This document shows positions 1 to 8,904 of a stretch of 64,000 bases of DNA, piece by piece. The stretch's first letter is position 1. Every line of letters begins with the position of its first letter. Position numbers and translations under genes: made by a program. Below the pieces are notes generated by a model, which was given only the letters and a program-made list of their open reading frames with translations, made no database searches and was not told the DNA's origin. Origin of the DNA: Marivirga arenosa (GTDB lineage Bacteria > Bacteroidota > Bacteroidia > Cytophagales > Cyclobacteriaceae); contig NZ_CP129968.2 in assembly GCF_030503875.2 (NCBI RefSeq), positions 1,302,001-1,366,000 of the forward strand, written 5' to 3'.

Positions 1-416
1 AGTTAATTTTTGCAGCTGCAGGAACTTCTACAAGCTTTACGAATTGGTTTGGTGTAATCTTTCCAGCAAGCATGAATGAAACGGTTGCAGTAACGGGTGT
101 TAAAGAAGGTCAATATAAAAGATGTGATGTTTGTCACTCGGGTAGTAAAGTAGATTTCACTGTAATTATGGAGCAGGCTGGAACAAATGCGCATCCTTTA
201 TCAGTAGCCATGAATGGTGATCAACCTTCTACCGTAGGAGGCTCTTCAGTTGCTACTGCTACTACTGCTGGAATAGCGGCTCTTGTTTGGTCAAGAAATC
301 CTGGGTGGAGCAGAAGCCAAGTATTACAAAAAATGAAAGAATCGGCAGATTTTTATCCTAATAGAAACTCAGAATTCGGATATGGTAATTTGAATGCGTT
401 TACTGCTGTTCAATAA
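1..416 (+). CDS. Subtilisin-like serine protease (S8), C-terminal part
   Basis: The reading frame is open from the window edge, so only the C-terminal ~137 residues of a longer protein are present. The segment GGSSVATATTAG matches the region around the catalytic serine of S8 subtilases (usually GTSxAxPxxAG), and the following helix (GIAALVW, then residues resembling SRSQVLQKMKESA) is the usual end of the catalytic domain. The protein ends with FGYGNLNAF, typical of subtilases closing on their catalytic domain, and shows no C-terminal sorting domain. A second oddity is a CDVCHSG segment, which has a CxxCH pattern; with no other heme context this is probably coincidence. A strong terminator follows. 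The family call is good; the substrate and location are unknown because the N-terminus is missing. Confidence 0.8.
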   Translation, partial: LIFAAAGTSTSFTNWFGVIFPASMNETVAVTGVKEGQYKRCDVCHSGSKVDFTVIMEQAGTNAHPLSVAMNGDQPSTVGGSSVATATTAGIAALVWSRNPGWSRSQVLQKMKESADFYPNRNSEFGYGNLNAFTAVQ

Positions 417-443
417 ATAATTAAATTATATGCTGTATTAACT

Positions 444-478
444 AAGCTGGTCATATTGACCAGCTTTTTTATTTTTTT
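444..478 (+). terminator. Intrinsic terminator after the protease gene
   Basis: A perfect 10-bp stem (AAGCTGGTCA with TGACCAGCTT) closes a 3-nt loop and runs into a T-rich tract. It sits 28 bp after the protease stop and separates it from bipA. Confidence 0.9.
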
Positions 479-558
479 AAATGATTTAGTGTCAAATCCT
501 CAGATTATCAGAATATTAAATTATTTCCAATAACTATTATACCCCAAACTATTTTCCT

Positions 559-566
559 TACCTTTG
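559..566 (+). promoter_or_regulatory. Putative Bacteroidota -7 box for bipA
   Basis: TACCTTTG matches the Bacteroidota -7 consensus TAnnTTTG and lies about 75 bp before the bipA ATG, downstream of a terminator. No clear -33 TTG is visible at the expected distance, so this is tentative. Confidence 0.45.
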
Positions 567-641
567 CAACTTGATTAGTTGATACTTTTTATTAGTTGTA
601 TTAACTAGTTGAATATCAGTTAATTTATTTATATTATTTAG

Positions 642-2450
642 ATGTCAGAAATTAGAAATGTGGCGATTATCGCCCACGTTGACCACGGTAAAACTACATT
701 GGTTGACAAAATTATTTATGCTTGTCAAGAGTTTCGTGAGGGAACGGAATCAGACGAATTAATTTTGGATAACAACGATCTTGAAAGAGAAAGAGGAATT
801 ACTATATTAAGTAAAAACGTTTCCGTTACTTATAAAGATATTAAAATCAATATTATTGATACTCCGGGTCACGCTGACTTTGGAGGTGAAGTGGAACGTG
901 TATTAAAAATGGCTGATGGAGTGTTACTTTTAGTAGATGCTTTTGAAGGAGCTATGCCACAAACACGTTTTGTTTTAGGGAAAGCATTAGACTTAGGTCT
1001 TAAACCAATAGTGGTAGTCAATAAAGTTGACAAAGAAAACTGCCGTCCTGATGAAGTACATGAGCAAGTTTTTGATCTAATGTTCAACTTAGACGCTACC
1101 GAAGAACAACTTGATTTCCAAACTATTTATGGATCAAGTAAAATGGGTTGGATGAGTACAGACTGGAAAGATAAAACCGATAATATTTTTCCATTGCTTG
1201 ATGAAATCGTTAAAACTATTCCAGCAGCCCCAGTAAAAGAAGGAATACCACAACTGCAGATTGTGTCATTAGATTACTCTTCTTTTGTAGGTCGTATTGC
1301 AATTGGTAGATTATACCAAGGTACTTTGAAAGAAGGAATGCAGATTGGACTTTGTAAAAAGGACGGTACGATTAAAAAAATGAGAATTAAAGAACTTCAG
1401 GTTTTTGAAGGATTGGGTAGAAAGAAAGTAGAAGAGGTACATTCTGGTGATCTTTGTGCAATTATTGGACTAGATAATTTCGATATTGGTGATACGGTTA
1501 CCGATCCAGAAAATCCAGAGCCATTACCAAGAATTTCTATTGATGAGCCAACAATGAGCATGTTGTTTACCATCAATAACTCACCTTTCTTCGGAAAAGA
1601 AGGTAAATTTGTAACTTCTCGTCACCTGCGTGATCGTTTAATGAAGGAAACGGAGAAAAACTTAGCCTTAAGAGTAGAGCCAGCAGGTTCTGAAGATAAA
1701 TTCTTAGTCTATGGTAGAGGGATTCTTCACTTATCAGTTTTAATTGAAACCATGAGAAGAGAGGGCTATGAACTTCAAGTAGGCCAGCCACAAGTATTAT
1801 ATAAAGAAATTGACGGAGTTCGTAATGAACCAATGGAGCATTTAATTATCGATGTTCCGGATGAAGTTTCTGGTAAAGCAATTGAATTGGTAACTCAAAG
1901 AAAAGGTGAGCTGACTGTAATGGAACCTAAAGGTGATGTACAGCATTTAGAATTCAATATACCTGCTAGAGGGATCATTGGACTAAGAAATAATATTTTA
2001 ACTGCAACCGCAGGTGAAGCTATTATGACGCACCGTTTTAACGGTTATGAGCCCTATAAAGGCCCAATTGCAGGTAGAAATAACGGCTCTATGATTTCAA
2101 TGGATGCAGGTATGGCTACTGCTTACTCATTAGATAAATTAACTGATAGAGGTACTTTCTTTGTTGCGCCTGGTGATGATCTTTATGCAGGTCAGGTAAT
2201 TGGAGAGCACTCTCGTGATAATGACTTGGTCGTGAATGTAGTAAAGGGTAAGAAACTAACGAACATGAGAGCTTCAGGGTCTGATGATAATGCAAAATTA
2301 CCACCACCAAAGAAATTCTCTTTAGAGGAGTCTTTAGAATATATTCAGAAGGATGAGTATTTGGAGGTAACCCCACAAAGCATGAGAATGCGTAAGATTT
2401 ACCTTGATGAAAACGAGCGTAAAAGAATGGCTAATAAAGATAAGTCATAA
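642..2450 (+). CDS. typA: Ribosome-associated translational GTPase BipA/TypA
   Basis: This is the elongation-factor-like GTPase that binds the 70S ribosome and supports assembly and growth under stress. The P-loop AHVDHGKTT lies near residue 11, switch I carries RERGITI, the G3 motif is DTPGHADF and the G4 motif is NKVD. EF-Tu domain 2 and EF-G-like domains III and V follow, and the BipA-specific C-terminal region ends with a lysine/arginine-rich tail. Length (602) is the normal family length. The ATG start places the P-loop at the usual position. It appears monocistronic, with its own candidate promoter and a terminator directly after it. The identification is secure. Confidence 0.97.
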   Translation: MSEIRNVAIIAHVDHGKTTLVDKIIYACQEFREGTESDELILDNNDLERERGITILSKNVSVTYKDIKINIIDTPGHADFGGEVERVLKMADGVLLLVDAFEGAMPQTRFVLGKALDLGLKPIVVVNKVDKENCRPDEVHEQVFDLMFNLDATEEQLDFQTIYGSSKMGWMSTDWKDKTDNIFPLLDEIVKTIPAAPVKEGIPQLQIVSLDYSSFVGRIAIGRLYQGTLKEGMQIGLCKKDGTIKKMRIKELQVFEGLGRKKVEEVHSGDLCAIIGLDNFDIGDTVTDPENPEPLPRISIDEPTMSMLFTINNSPFFGKEGKFVTSRHLRDRLMKETEKNLALRVEPAGSEDKFLVYGRGILHLSVLIETMRREGYELQVGQPQVLYKEIDGVRNEPMEHLIIDVPDEVSGKAIELVTQRKGELTVMEPKGDVQHLEFNIPARGIIGLRNNILTATAGEAIMTHRFNGYEPYKGPIAGRNNGSMISMDAGMATAYSLDKLTDRGTFFVAPGDDLYAGQVIGEHSRDNDLVVNVVKGKKLTNMRASGSDDNAKLPPPKKFSLEESLEYIQKDEYLEVTPQSMRMRKIYLDENERKRMANKDKS

Positions 2451-2473
2451 TAGCATCATTTAAATAAAATAAG

Positions 2474-2500
2474 AAAAAGCCGGTTTATGCCGGTTTTTTG
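2474..2500 (+). terminator. Intrinsic terminator of bipA
   Basis: A CCGG/CCGG core stem is extended by A-T pairs, with a 6-nt loop, A-run upstream and T-run downstream. The symmetry would let it serve both bipA and the convergent membrane-protein gene. Confidence 0.85.
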
Positions 2501-2549
2501 TTTCTCTAACTTTTAGCTATCAATTTTTAAGTTAAGATTAGAGTGTTTT

Positions 2550-3839
2550 TTAGTAATTAGTTTTATAAAATGGAACAATGGCAAAACTATTTTTATACAT
2601 CTCTTTTGGTCCTCGCATCTCTAGTTCATAAAGACCTTCTTTTAAATACCCAACATTTAAATACGTGATAATTCCTTTTCTATTTGTGGAGTTATTATAT
2701 TGAAAATAGCTTTTTGTATTGAATATAGAGTCATCGATACTTAATTTGTAGAAGTTACTAAGGCCTTTTAAGAAATACCGTCCTTTATTAAAATTTTCTT
2801 TTTTTGAACTCATTACTGAATCGTATTTTATAAATTTTTTTATTGAATCTTCCATACTAATGGACAAGGGAATAAAAACTCTCAATATATTTCCATTTAT
2901 TATATCTGAAGGTATCTGAATAATTCCTGATGGGTTTGAGCTATTCTTGTCTTGGTAAAAACCTTCTAATGCTCTATTTCCTTTGTTGTTATTCCAAATT
3001 TCTAGTCTTGAAAATACTTCCTCAGGATTGTTTTGATGTACGGAAGAAATACCTATGAAACTTGTGATAATAAAAAATAGAAGAAATATGAAAACATAAG
3101 CTTTTTTAAAATTGGAGATGACTGCAAAGTAGGTGGGGCGATAGAAGCTTGATAAAGTTAAAAAGTTAAAAATTTTGTAAAATGGCCAAAATAATTTTGC
3201 AAAGAGTTTAAACCTTCTAAAATACCCCATTGTTAGAAAATCAATTACTCCTATTATTCCAATCGATAGCACTATATTTCCATATAATTCGAGTGATTGA
3301 ATTAAGTTATTTGTTATCAGTTCATTATCCGATAGGCTAATGATAGTCACCATAGGTATTATAACCAATACTGTTGCATAAATATATGTTCCTACCAAAC
3401 TCATAAATAGAAGGAAGGCAATGCTATAAATAAAGCTGCATATTCTTTCTAAGTTCAGTACAATTTGATCAAATGCGGGCACATCATTTACTTTGGCTAA
3501 ATATTTCGGTTGAAACTTTAATTTATCGGGCTTAATTCCATTTGGAAATGTATAGCTTAAGCCCACCATTCCTACCCATAATCCTCTTGTGATAAGGTGT
3601 AAAATAAGCCCTCCAATCAGCCAAAAAACACCAATTTTTAAAATTGCAACTAATGTAAACATTGCATTCATGTCGTTATATACTTCACTGGAGAAAAACA
3701 GTAAAAATTGATCTAATAGAAGGGGGACTTGAAACATTCCATACAAGACTATTCCGGAGAGCAAAATTTCAGGCTCCCAGCTGTTTAACTGAAGTTTTAG
3801 AAGCCATTTTGGTTTTGGTTGAGAGTTCTTTTTTTGCAT
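2550..3839 (-). CDS. Multi-spanning membrane protein of unknown function
   Basis: I do not recognise this family. The 429-residue protein begins with a lysine-rich cytoplasmic N-terminus, then has about six hydrophobic segments (roughly residues 28-50, 60-85, 135-185, 190-215 and 250-275). A long polar C-terminal region of about 150 residues follows, containing a beta-rich stretch ending LYELEMRGPKEMYKN. The tail has no signal peptide and probably lies outside the cytoplasmic membrane. The gene faces bipA convergently and shares a divergent promoter region with the DUF808 gene. No enzymatic motif is visible. Base composition matches its surroundings. Confidence 0.7.
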   Translation of the reverse strand: MQKKNSQPKPKWLLKLQLNSWEPEILLSGIVLYGMFQVPLLLDQFLLFFSSEVYNDMNAMFTLVAILKIGVFWLIGGLILHLITRGLWVGMVGLSYTFPNGIKPDKLKFQPKYLAKVNDVPAFDQIVLNLERICSFIYSIAFLLFMSLVGTYIYATVLVIIPMVTIISLSDNELITNNLIQSLELYGNIVLSIGIIGVIDFLTMGYFRRFKLFAKLFWPFYKIFNFLTLSSFYRPTYFAVISNFKKAYVFIFLLFFIITSFIGISSVHQNNPEEVFSRLEIWNNNKGNRALEGFYQDKNSSNPSGIIQIPSDIINGNILRVFIPLSISMEDSIKKFIKYDSVMSSKKENFNKGRYFLKGLSNFYKLSIDDSIFNTKSYFQYNNSTNRKGIITYLNVGYLKEGLYELEMRGPKEMYKNSFAIVPFYKTNY

Positions 3840-3953
3840 AGTTAAATTTAAATAAAATATTAGTATATCAAAATTTCACTATTATGTATCCATAGGAAAA
3901 AACAGTGCTTTAGATAATTATATGCTCATTTTTATAATTCCATTTTATTACTC

Positions 3954-3961
3954 TAGTTTTG
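3954..3961 (+). promoter_or_regulatory. Putative -7 box for the DUF808 gene
   Basis: TAGTTTTG fits TAnnTTTG and lies 20 bp upstream of the ATG of the DUF808 gene in a 142-bp divergent spacer. A matching -33 element is not obvious. Confidence 0.4.
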
Positions 3962-3981
3962 TAATCTAAACTTACATTTTT

Positions 3982-4851
3982 ATGGCTTCAGGATTTTTCG
4001 CTCTTTTTGATGATATCGCAACGCTTATGGATGATGTGGCTACCATGAGCAAAAGTACCACAGAAAGAACAGCAGGATTATTGGCAGATGACCTGGCAGT
4101 AAATGCCGAAAAGGCATCTGGATTTGTTGCAGCAAGAGAATTGCCAATTCTTTGGGAGATCACCAAGGGTTCCTTTCTCAATAAATTAATAATATTACCA
4201 ATCGCTTTCCTTTTAAGTGCCTTTTTACCAATGGTAATTACGCCTATTCTTTTAATAGGAGGGGTGTATTTATCTTTTGAAGGGGTTGAGAAGATTTATG
4301 CCTATTTCTTTCATAAGAAGGAGAAAAAACAACATGATTTAAATAGTAAAATTTCAAAAGAAGAAGTCCTTGCAATGGAAAAAGAGAAGATAAAAGCAGC
4401 AATTTTAGTTGACTTTATTCTATCTATAGAGATCATCGTCATTGCATTAGATAATGTGGCTGAGGAAGAACTTCTTATGCAAATTATTGTGGTTACCATA
4501 GTGGCTGTATTAGCAACTGTGGGAGTTTATGGCATAGTCGGTTTATTGGTACGAATGGATGATTTGGGCTATAAATTAATAGCTAGAAGTAAAGGAGAGA
4601 AGAGTTTTTTATCCGTTTTAGGAAAAGCTTTAGTAAAAAGCTTACCCATGGTGATTAGAGCACTTACAGTTTTAGGGACTTTTGCAATGCTGTTAGTGGG
4701 TGGCGGGCTTTTCCTACATAATATCCATTATTTACATGATCTGTTTCATAAATTACCTTCCATTCTCGGTGAGTTAATAGTTGGCTTGATTGTGGGGGTA
4801 ATTGCATTACTATGTTTTAAATTTTTCAAGTTATTGAAAGTGTGGTGGTAG
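3982..4851 (+). CDS. DUF808 family inner-membrane protein (YedI-like)
   Basis: The N-terminal segment MASGFFALFDDIATLMDD, followed by a lysine-threonine loop and the ARELPILWEITKGS motif, is the hallmark of the DUF808/YedI family. The 289 residues contain about six membrane segments, including one near residues 67-95 and others near 130-155, 160-185, 215-245 and 255-280. A lysine-rich cytoplasmic loop lies near residue 110. Family function is not established. The gene stands alone, divergent from the preceding membrane-protein gene and followed by a 346-bp spacer. Family assignment is strong, but no role can be inferred from the neighbours. Confidence 0.88.
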   Translation: MASGFFALFDDIATLMDDVATMSKSTTERTAGLLADDLAVNAEKASGFVAARELPILWEITKGSFLNKLIILPIAFLLSAFLPMVITPILLIGGVYLSFEGVEKIYAYFFHKKEKKQHDLNSKISKEEVLAMEKEKIKAAILVDFILSIEIIVIALDNVAEEELLMQIIVVTIVAVLATVGVYGIVGLLVRMDDLGYKLIARSKGEKSFLSVLGKALVKSLPMVIRALTVLGTFAMLLVGGGLFLHNIHYLHDLFHKLPSILGELIVGLIVGVIALLCFKFFKLLKVWW

Positions 4852-5197
4852 TTAAGTAGTTTTAATAAGTATATAATTAAATAATACTTGAAAATATTGT
4901 AATAAAACTTATGTCTTACTATTTCTTATGAAGGTTATTACTTTTTTTAATTGTTTATTCATCTGAATAATTTCAAATAGAAGGGTGTTTACAAATTTAT
5001 TCTTCCGAATTAGAATTAATTTTTTAGTTTTATTTTTGAATTAAAGAGTCAAACTAAAACCTTTAAAGTATTTCATAAGACAAAAGGTAGTTACCTATTT
5101 CATAGAATGAATGGATGCAGATTTTTAAAAATAATAGCTTCTTAAAGCGTTTTATTCTAATAGACTTATTACTATCAATACATTAATTCAAAGGACC
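4852..5197 (+). other. Intergenic spacer with candidate promoter and short inverted repeat
   Basis: No gene was found in this AT-rich 346-bp gap. It holds TATTTTTG at 5031-5038, a match to TAnnTTTG on the coding strand of the next gene but about 160 bp before its ATG. A short inverted repeat AGGTA-GT-TACCT lies at 5085-5096, between that box and the gene, and could be an operator. Both are weak calls. Confidence 0.3.
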
Positions 5198-7603
5198 ATG
5201 AAAAAAAGCTGTATAATAATTCTTGTAACGCTGCTATGTATAGTAACAGTTCAAGCTCAAACAGTTTATAGGGAAGCACTAGGTCGTTATGTAATAAGGG
5301 AAAGTCCGGAAAAAGTTTATCTTCATTGTGACAAGCCTCAATATGCGGCTGGAGACGATTTATGGTTTAAAGCATATATTACTGATGCCATAAATCACCT
5401 ACCTACTCAAGTTAGTAATACTTTATATGTCGAACTCATCAATTCCGAAAGCGAAATTATTGACTCTCTGGCTCTATTTATTTTAAATGGTGCAGCACAG
5501 GGGAGCTTTAAGTTTTCAACTGATTTAAACCCTGGTAGGTATAGAATTAGGGCATATACAGAATGGATGAGAAATCAACAACCAGATTTTTTTTACAGGT
5601 TTGATTTTTCACTCATTAACCCCATAAAAAGTGATGATTTAAAAAAAAATAGCAAAGTAGCGTACAACGAAAAAGGTATAGAGGCTAGTTTTTTTCCTGA
5701 AGGAGGTGACCTAATAGAAGGAATAGCAACAAGGGTAGCCTTTAAAATTACAAATTCTAAATTTTCAAATTCAGAACTAAAGGGGGTTGTGCTTAATGAA
5801 AAAGGACGGAAAATTACCACTTTTAAGTCGAATGCACTGGGATATGGGAATTTTTTTATTGATCCCGATATTGAAGACCGGTATTTAGCAGTGATCGAAA
5901 AAGATACTTTTTTTCTTCCGACAGTTAAAAAGGAAGGAGCAGCTGTAAAAGTTATACATTCTAAAAATTCAGATTTATTACACATAACAGTTCAAGCTAA
6001 GAATGTTGACATTGAAGATGGTACGCTAGTCATTCATAGAAGAGGGCAAATTCTATTAAGTGAAAATAGTGATCATAAGTCTGAAATGGCCGTAAGGTTG
6101 AAGAAAAGCTCCTTGGGTAATGGAGTCATCCATATAACGTTTTTTGATAAAAATAGGATACCTCTCAGTGAGCGACTGATTTTCCCAAGTCCTAACCATA
6201 GTAAACCTCAAATAGAATTGACTTACGATCGAAAGTCATATGAAACGAGATCCAAGGTAGATTTGAATATTTTTTCAAGAGAGAAGGATACAGTCAGGTC
6301 TGCATCTATTACTATTAACCCTCTATCGGAATCATCATATGATGTGTACAATAAAAATATTAGAAATTACTTATTATTAAGTTCAGATTTAAAAGGAAAC
6401 ATTGAATTTCCTGACTACTATTTTACTGGTTCGGAAAAAGCTTATAATGCACTTGATCTTTTGATGTTAACCCACGGATGGTCACGTTTTAATTGGACTT
6501 CTCTTTTAAGAGATAAAGAAAATCAAATACAATTCTTACCTGAAAAGGGACTTAAACTTAGAGGAAAAGTTGCTGATTATTATAATGATAAAACAATCAA
6601 TGAATTCTTACTTGGAGTCACTATTCCTTCTATTGGAATGATTAATGATACATTGTTCGTAAACAATGAAACTGGAAGTTTTCAGGTTACAGATTTAAAG
6701 TTAATGGATAGCACTTGGATATTTTTTCAAGTTTACAAGAAAAAGAATGAAAAAGTTAAAAAGTATAAAAGTGCCAAAGTAAAGTTAACTTATTCACCCA
6801 GACCACAAATAAGGGATGTTTTTGATGTTGATTATGAGATTAAGGAAGATTACATTGAAAAAGTGCGTAAACTAAACCAAATTTCAGAGGCATATTTTCT
6901 TGATAATAAATCAGTTGAGTTAAATGAAGTTCTTGTTAAGGCAAATAAATTAAATGAACCTGATTATAATATTACAACATTATATGGGGAGCCTAGTAAT
7001 AGAATCGTTTTAGATTCAATGGGTATAGTGGGGTATCAGAATGTATTTGATCTTTTGCGTTTTGTACCTGGAGTTCGAGTAATAGGAAGTTTTCCATTTG
7101 AGACCGTCACTATACGGGGAGTTGTTAGTCTTAATCGTAATGCCACCCCCACTTTTTTCATTGATGGTGTTAGGGTATCTCAAGACTTTGTAAGATATTT
7201 ACCCATTGAAGAGGTTTTACTTATTGACGTTTTAAAGGGGCCCGATGCTGCAATTTATGGTACTAGAGGGGCCTTAGGGGTAATTGCTATTTATACAAAA
7301 ATAGGTGATTTAAGATACCAAAATCCAGAAGTAAAATCGACAGGATTATCTTCCTTCATTCACCCTGGTTACCATAAAGCAAAAGAGTTTTATAGTCCCA
7401 ATTATGATCTTGATAAGGAAGAAAATACGATTCCTGATTATAGAACAACACTCTATTGGAATCCTGATATTACTTTCGAAAACAATATAGCCACTGAGTC
7501 TTTTTTTACCTCTGATCAAAAAGGAACTTACATTGTAAGAATAGAGGGAATGCTAACAAATGGGCAACCCTTTTTCGAAGAAAGCTATATTGAGGTGAAA
7601 TAG
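5198..7603 (+). CDS. MG2-domain protein with C-terminal TonB-plug domain
   Basis: A signal peptide (residues 1-20, ending VQAQ) is followed by a macroglobulin-2-like domain with the family pattern KVYLHCDKPQYAAGDDLWFKAY (split here only as a description of residues 34-57). Further beta-sandwich domains run to about residue 560. Near residues 605-710 comes a TonB-dependent receptor plug, with LRFVPGVRV, FIDGVRVS, and LKGPDAAIYGTRGALGVI. The chain ends at 801 residues, so the 22-stranded barrel that normally follows a plug is missing. Such proteins are common and poorly understood in Bacteroidota, and are presumed to be periplasmic or outer-membrane associated. The gene appears to be transcribed alone or with the small membrane protein after it. 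Domain calls are good; function is unknown. Confidence 0.8.
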   Translation: MKKSCIIILVTLLCIVTVQAQTVYREALGRYVIRESPEKVYLHCDKPQYAAGDDLWFKAYITDAINHLPTQVSNTLYVELINSESEIIDSLALFILNGAAQGSFKFSTDLNPGRYRIRAYTEWMRNQQPDFFYRFDFSLINPIKSDDLKKNSKVAYNEKGIEASFFPEGGDLIEGIATRVAFKITNSKFSNSELKGVVLNEKGRKITTFKSNALGYGNFFIDPDIEDRYLAVIEKDTFFLPTVKKEGAAVKVIHSKNSDLLHITVQAKNVDIEDGTLVIHRRGQILLSENSDHKSEMAVRLKKSSLGNGVIHITFFDKNRIPLSERLIFPSPNHSKPQIELTYDRKSYETRSKVDLNIFSREKDTVRSASITINPLSESSYDVYNKNIRNYLLLSSDLKGNIEFPDYYFTGSEKAYNALDLLMLTHGWSRFNWTSLLRDKENQIQFLPEKGLKLRGKVADYYNDKTINEFLLGVTIPSIGMINDTLFVNNETGSFQVTDLKLMDSTWIFFQVYKKKNEKVKKYKSAKVKLTYSPRPQIRDVFDVDYEIKEDYIEKVRKLNQISEAYFLDNKSVELNEVLVKANKLNEPDYNITTLYGEPSNRIVLDSMGIVGYQNVFDLLRFVPGVRVIGSFPFETVTIRGVVSLNRNATPTFFIDGVRVSQDFVRYLPIEEVLLIDVLKGPDAAIYGTRGALGVIAIYTKIGDLRYQNPEVKSTGLSSFIHPGYHKAKEFYSPNYDLDKEENTIPDYRTTLYWNPDITFENNIATESFFTSDQKGTYIVRIEGMLTNGQPFFEESYIEVK

Positions 7604-7660
7604 AAGTTATTTCTTATGTTAGGATTTTAAAACAATTTCACCTTTTTCAAATCAACCTCT

Positions 7661-8071
7661 ATGACCAAGAACCAAAAACTGTTAATGCTTATTCCTGCCT
7701 TGTGGGCCAGTATATTTGATATTTTTATCACTACCTTTTTTCAGAATCCTGATTATTGGAAGGGTGACCTAAGTAAAGCAACAGAAGGTAACCCGATAGG
7801 AGCTTGGTTTATGTCACAACATGTTTCAGGTCTTTTTATTATTTCAGCATTCTGGATAGTTTTGATTGGCGTATTGGGATATTACCTGCCTAGAAAACTG
7901 AGTAAGACTTTTTTATTGTTTTGTTTGATTGCTCATAGTTATGGGGCTTCTACTTGGCTTAGTAAATTTACCGGCTTCTGGAGTTTGATTGTCTTTATTT
8001 TATTTAATACCATTTTATATGTGGTTTTGGATGAGATTATTAATCGAAAACAACAACTTCAAAAGGCATAG
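7661..8071 (+). CDS. Small four-helix membrane protein, unknown family
   Basis: The 136-residue protein has four hydrophobic stretches (about 8-27, 55-77, 83-103 and 108-127) separated by short loops, and a basic C-terminal tail. I do not recognise it. It starts 57 bp after the MG2/plug gene, so it could be co-transcribed with it, but nothing in the sequence ties the two functionally. The start gives a short hydrophilic N-terminus typical of membrane proteins of this size. Confidence 0.65.
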   Translation: MTKNQKLLMLIPALWASIFDIFITTFFQNPDYWKGDLSKATEGNPIGAWFMSQHVSGLFIISAFWIVLIGVLGYYLPRKLSKTFLLFCLIAHSYGASTWLSKFTGFWSLIVFILFNTILYVVLDEIINRKQQLQKA

Positions 8072-8374
8072 TGCATAAACCTACACGTTTTTAAATCTTT
8101 TCACTTTGTATTGAAACATTGAATTTCAATTGGTTCCTTTTTTATAACTAATCTTTAAAACAATTAAGGCTAAAAAAATTCAGTAGTGCAACTCAACTCT
8201 ATTGTTGTTTGATTTCCGATTGGCCTCTTTAAAGTGCTTTTAAATATGGTTTATAGCTAAAAAATTAAAATATAATTCTATTATTAACTAGTTTATTGAA
8301 TTAAAATATTGTTAAATTGATATATATATGCTAAATTGATATATACCTGTACAATATTAACATCTACAATTCAA
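8072..8374 (+). other. Intergenic region before the acetate-uptake operon
   Basis: No gene was found in this 303-bp AT-rich stretch. It contains an inverted repeat, ATTGAAA and TTTCAAT separated by 7 nt, at 8110-8130. Close to the next gene it contains the tandem direct repeat listed separately. A promoter for the next operon must lie here, but no box is convincing. Confidence 0.4.
8313..8345 (+). repeat. Tandem 14-bp direct repeat, possible operator
   Basis: TAAATTGATATATA occurs at 8313-8326 and again at 8332-8345, a 19-bp period. The second copy ends 29 bp before the ATG of the InsA-like regulator. The position suits an autoregulatory site of that DNA-binding protein, but AT-richness makes chance similarity possible. 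Confidence 0.45.
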
Positions 8375-8794
8375 ATGAAACTAACAATTTGTCCTAAATG
8401 CCAGAGTGAAGATATCGTAAAAAGTGGTATTATAAAGAACAGGCAGCGATTTAAGTGTAAAGTCTGCAATTATAATTTTACTGTTAACAAAGTAGGGAAA
8501 GAAATTGATTCCTATTATGTGGTTAAAGCTTTACAGCTATATGTGGAAGGAATTTCCATGCGTGAAATAGAAAGAGTTTTAGGGGTAAGTCATGTTTCTG
8601 TTAGAAATTGGGTAAAAAAATATAATATTAAATCTCCTGAAAAATTAGAATATCATCCAACCTATAAAGTATTGTCGCATAAAGAGTTATGTGATTATGT
8701 TGCCGAAGGTAGAAATCTATCAGAGGCAGGGCTTATGATTAGTTCACTTGGTGATAAATACATGCTCATTCGCTGGGAAAGATTTAGAGACTAA
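8375..8794 (+). CDS. Zinc-ribbon / HTH DNA-binding protein resembling IS1 InsA
   Basis: The 139-residue protein carries a zinc ribbon with two cysteine pairs (C6, C9 and C28, C31), as in the IS1 InsA N-terminal domain. It then has a helix-turn-helix at about residues 50-85 in which GISMREIERVLGVSHVSV and NWVKKY are recognisable. There is no DDE catalytic domain and no flanking terminal repeat, so this is a DNA-binding protein rather than a working transposase. I chose the ATG at 8375 over one 13 codons upstream because the upstream stretch overlaps the repeat region and has no family similarity. It precedes a porin and symporter operon, where it plausibly acts as a regulator (inference). Confidence 0.75.
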   Translation: MKLTICPKCQSEDIVKSGIIKNRQRFKCKVCNYNFTVNKVGKEIDSYYVVKALQLYVEGISMREIERVLGVSHVSVRNWVKKYNIKSPEKLEYHPTYKVLSHKELCDYVAEGRNLSEAGLMISSLGDKYMLIRWERFRD

Positions 8795-8904
8795 CTATAT
8801 CCTTAACATAGGTATATATATTATGAAATAATTTAGCTATTGATCATTGATTTTTGGAGGGTAGTTCATCTGCATATAAAGGTGTATACTTAAAAAAATC
8901 AATC

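Noticed and set aside
72..140. CDVCHSG in the protease tail as a cytochrome c heme site.
   Set aside because: The surrounding sequence belongs to a subtilase fold and has no other cytochrome features.
8336..8794. An active IS1-type insertion sequence.
   Set aside because: Only the zinc-ribbon/HTH part is present, no DDE transposase follows, and no terminal inverted repeats or target duplication were seen.
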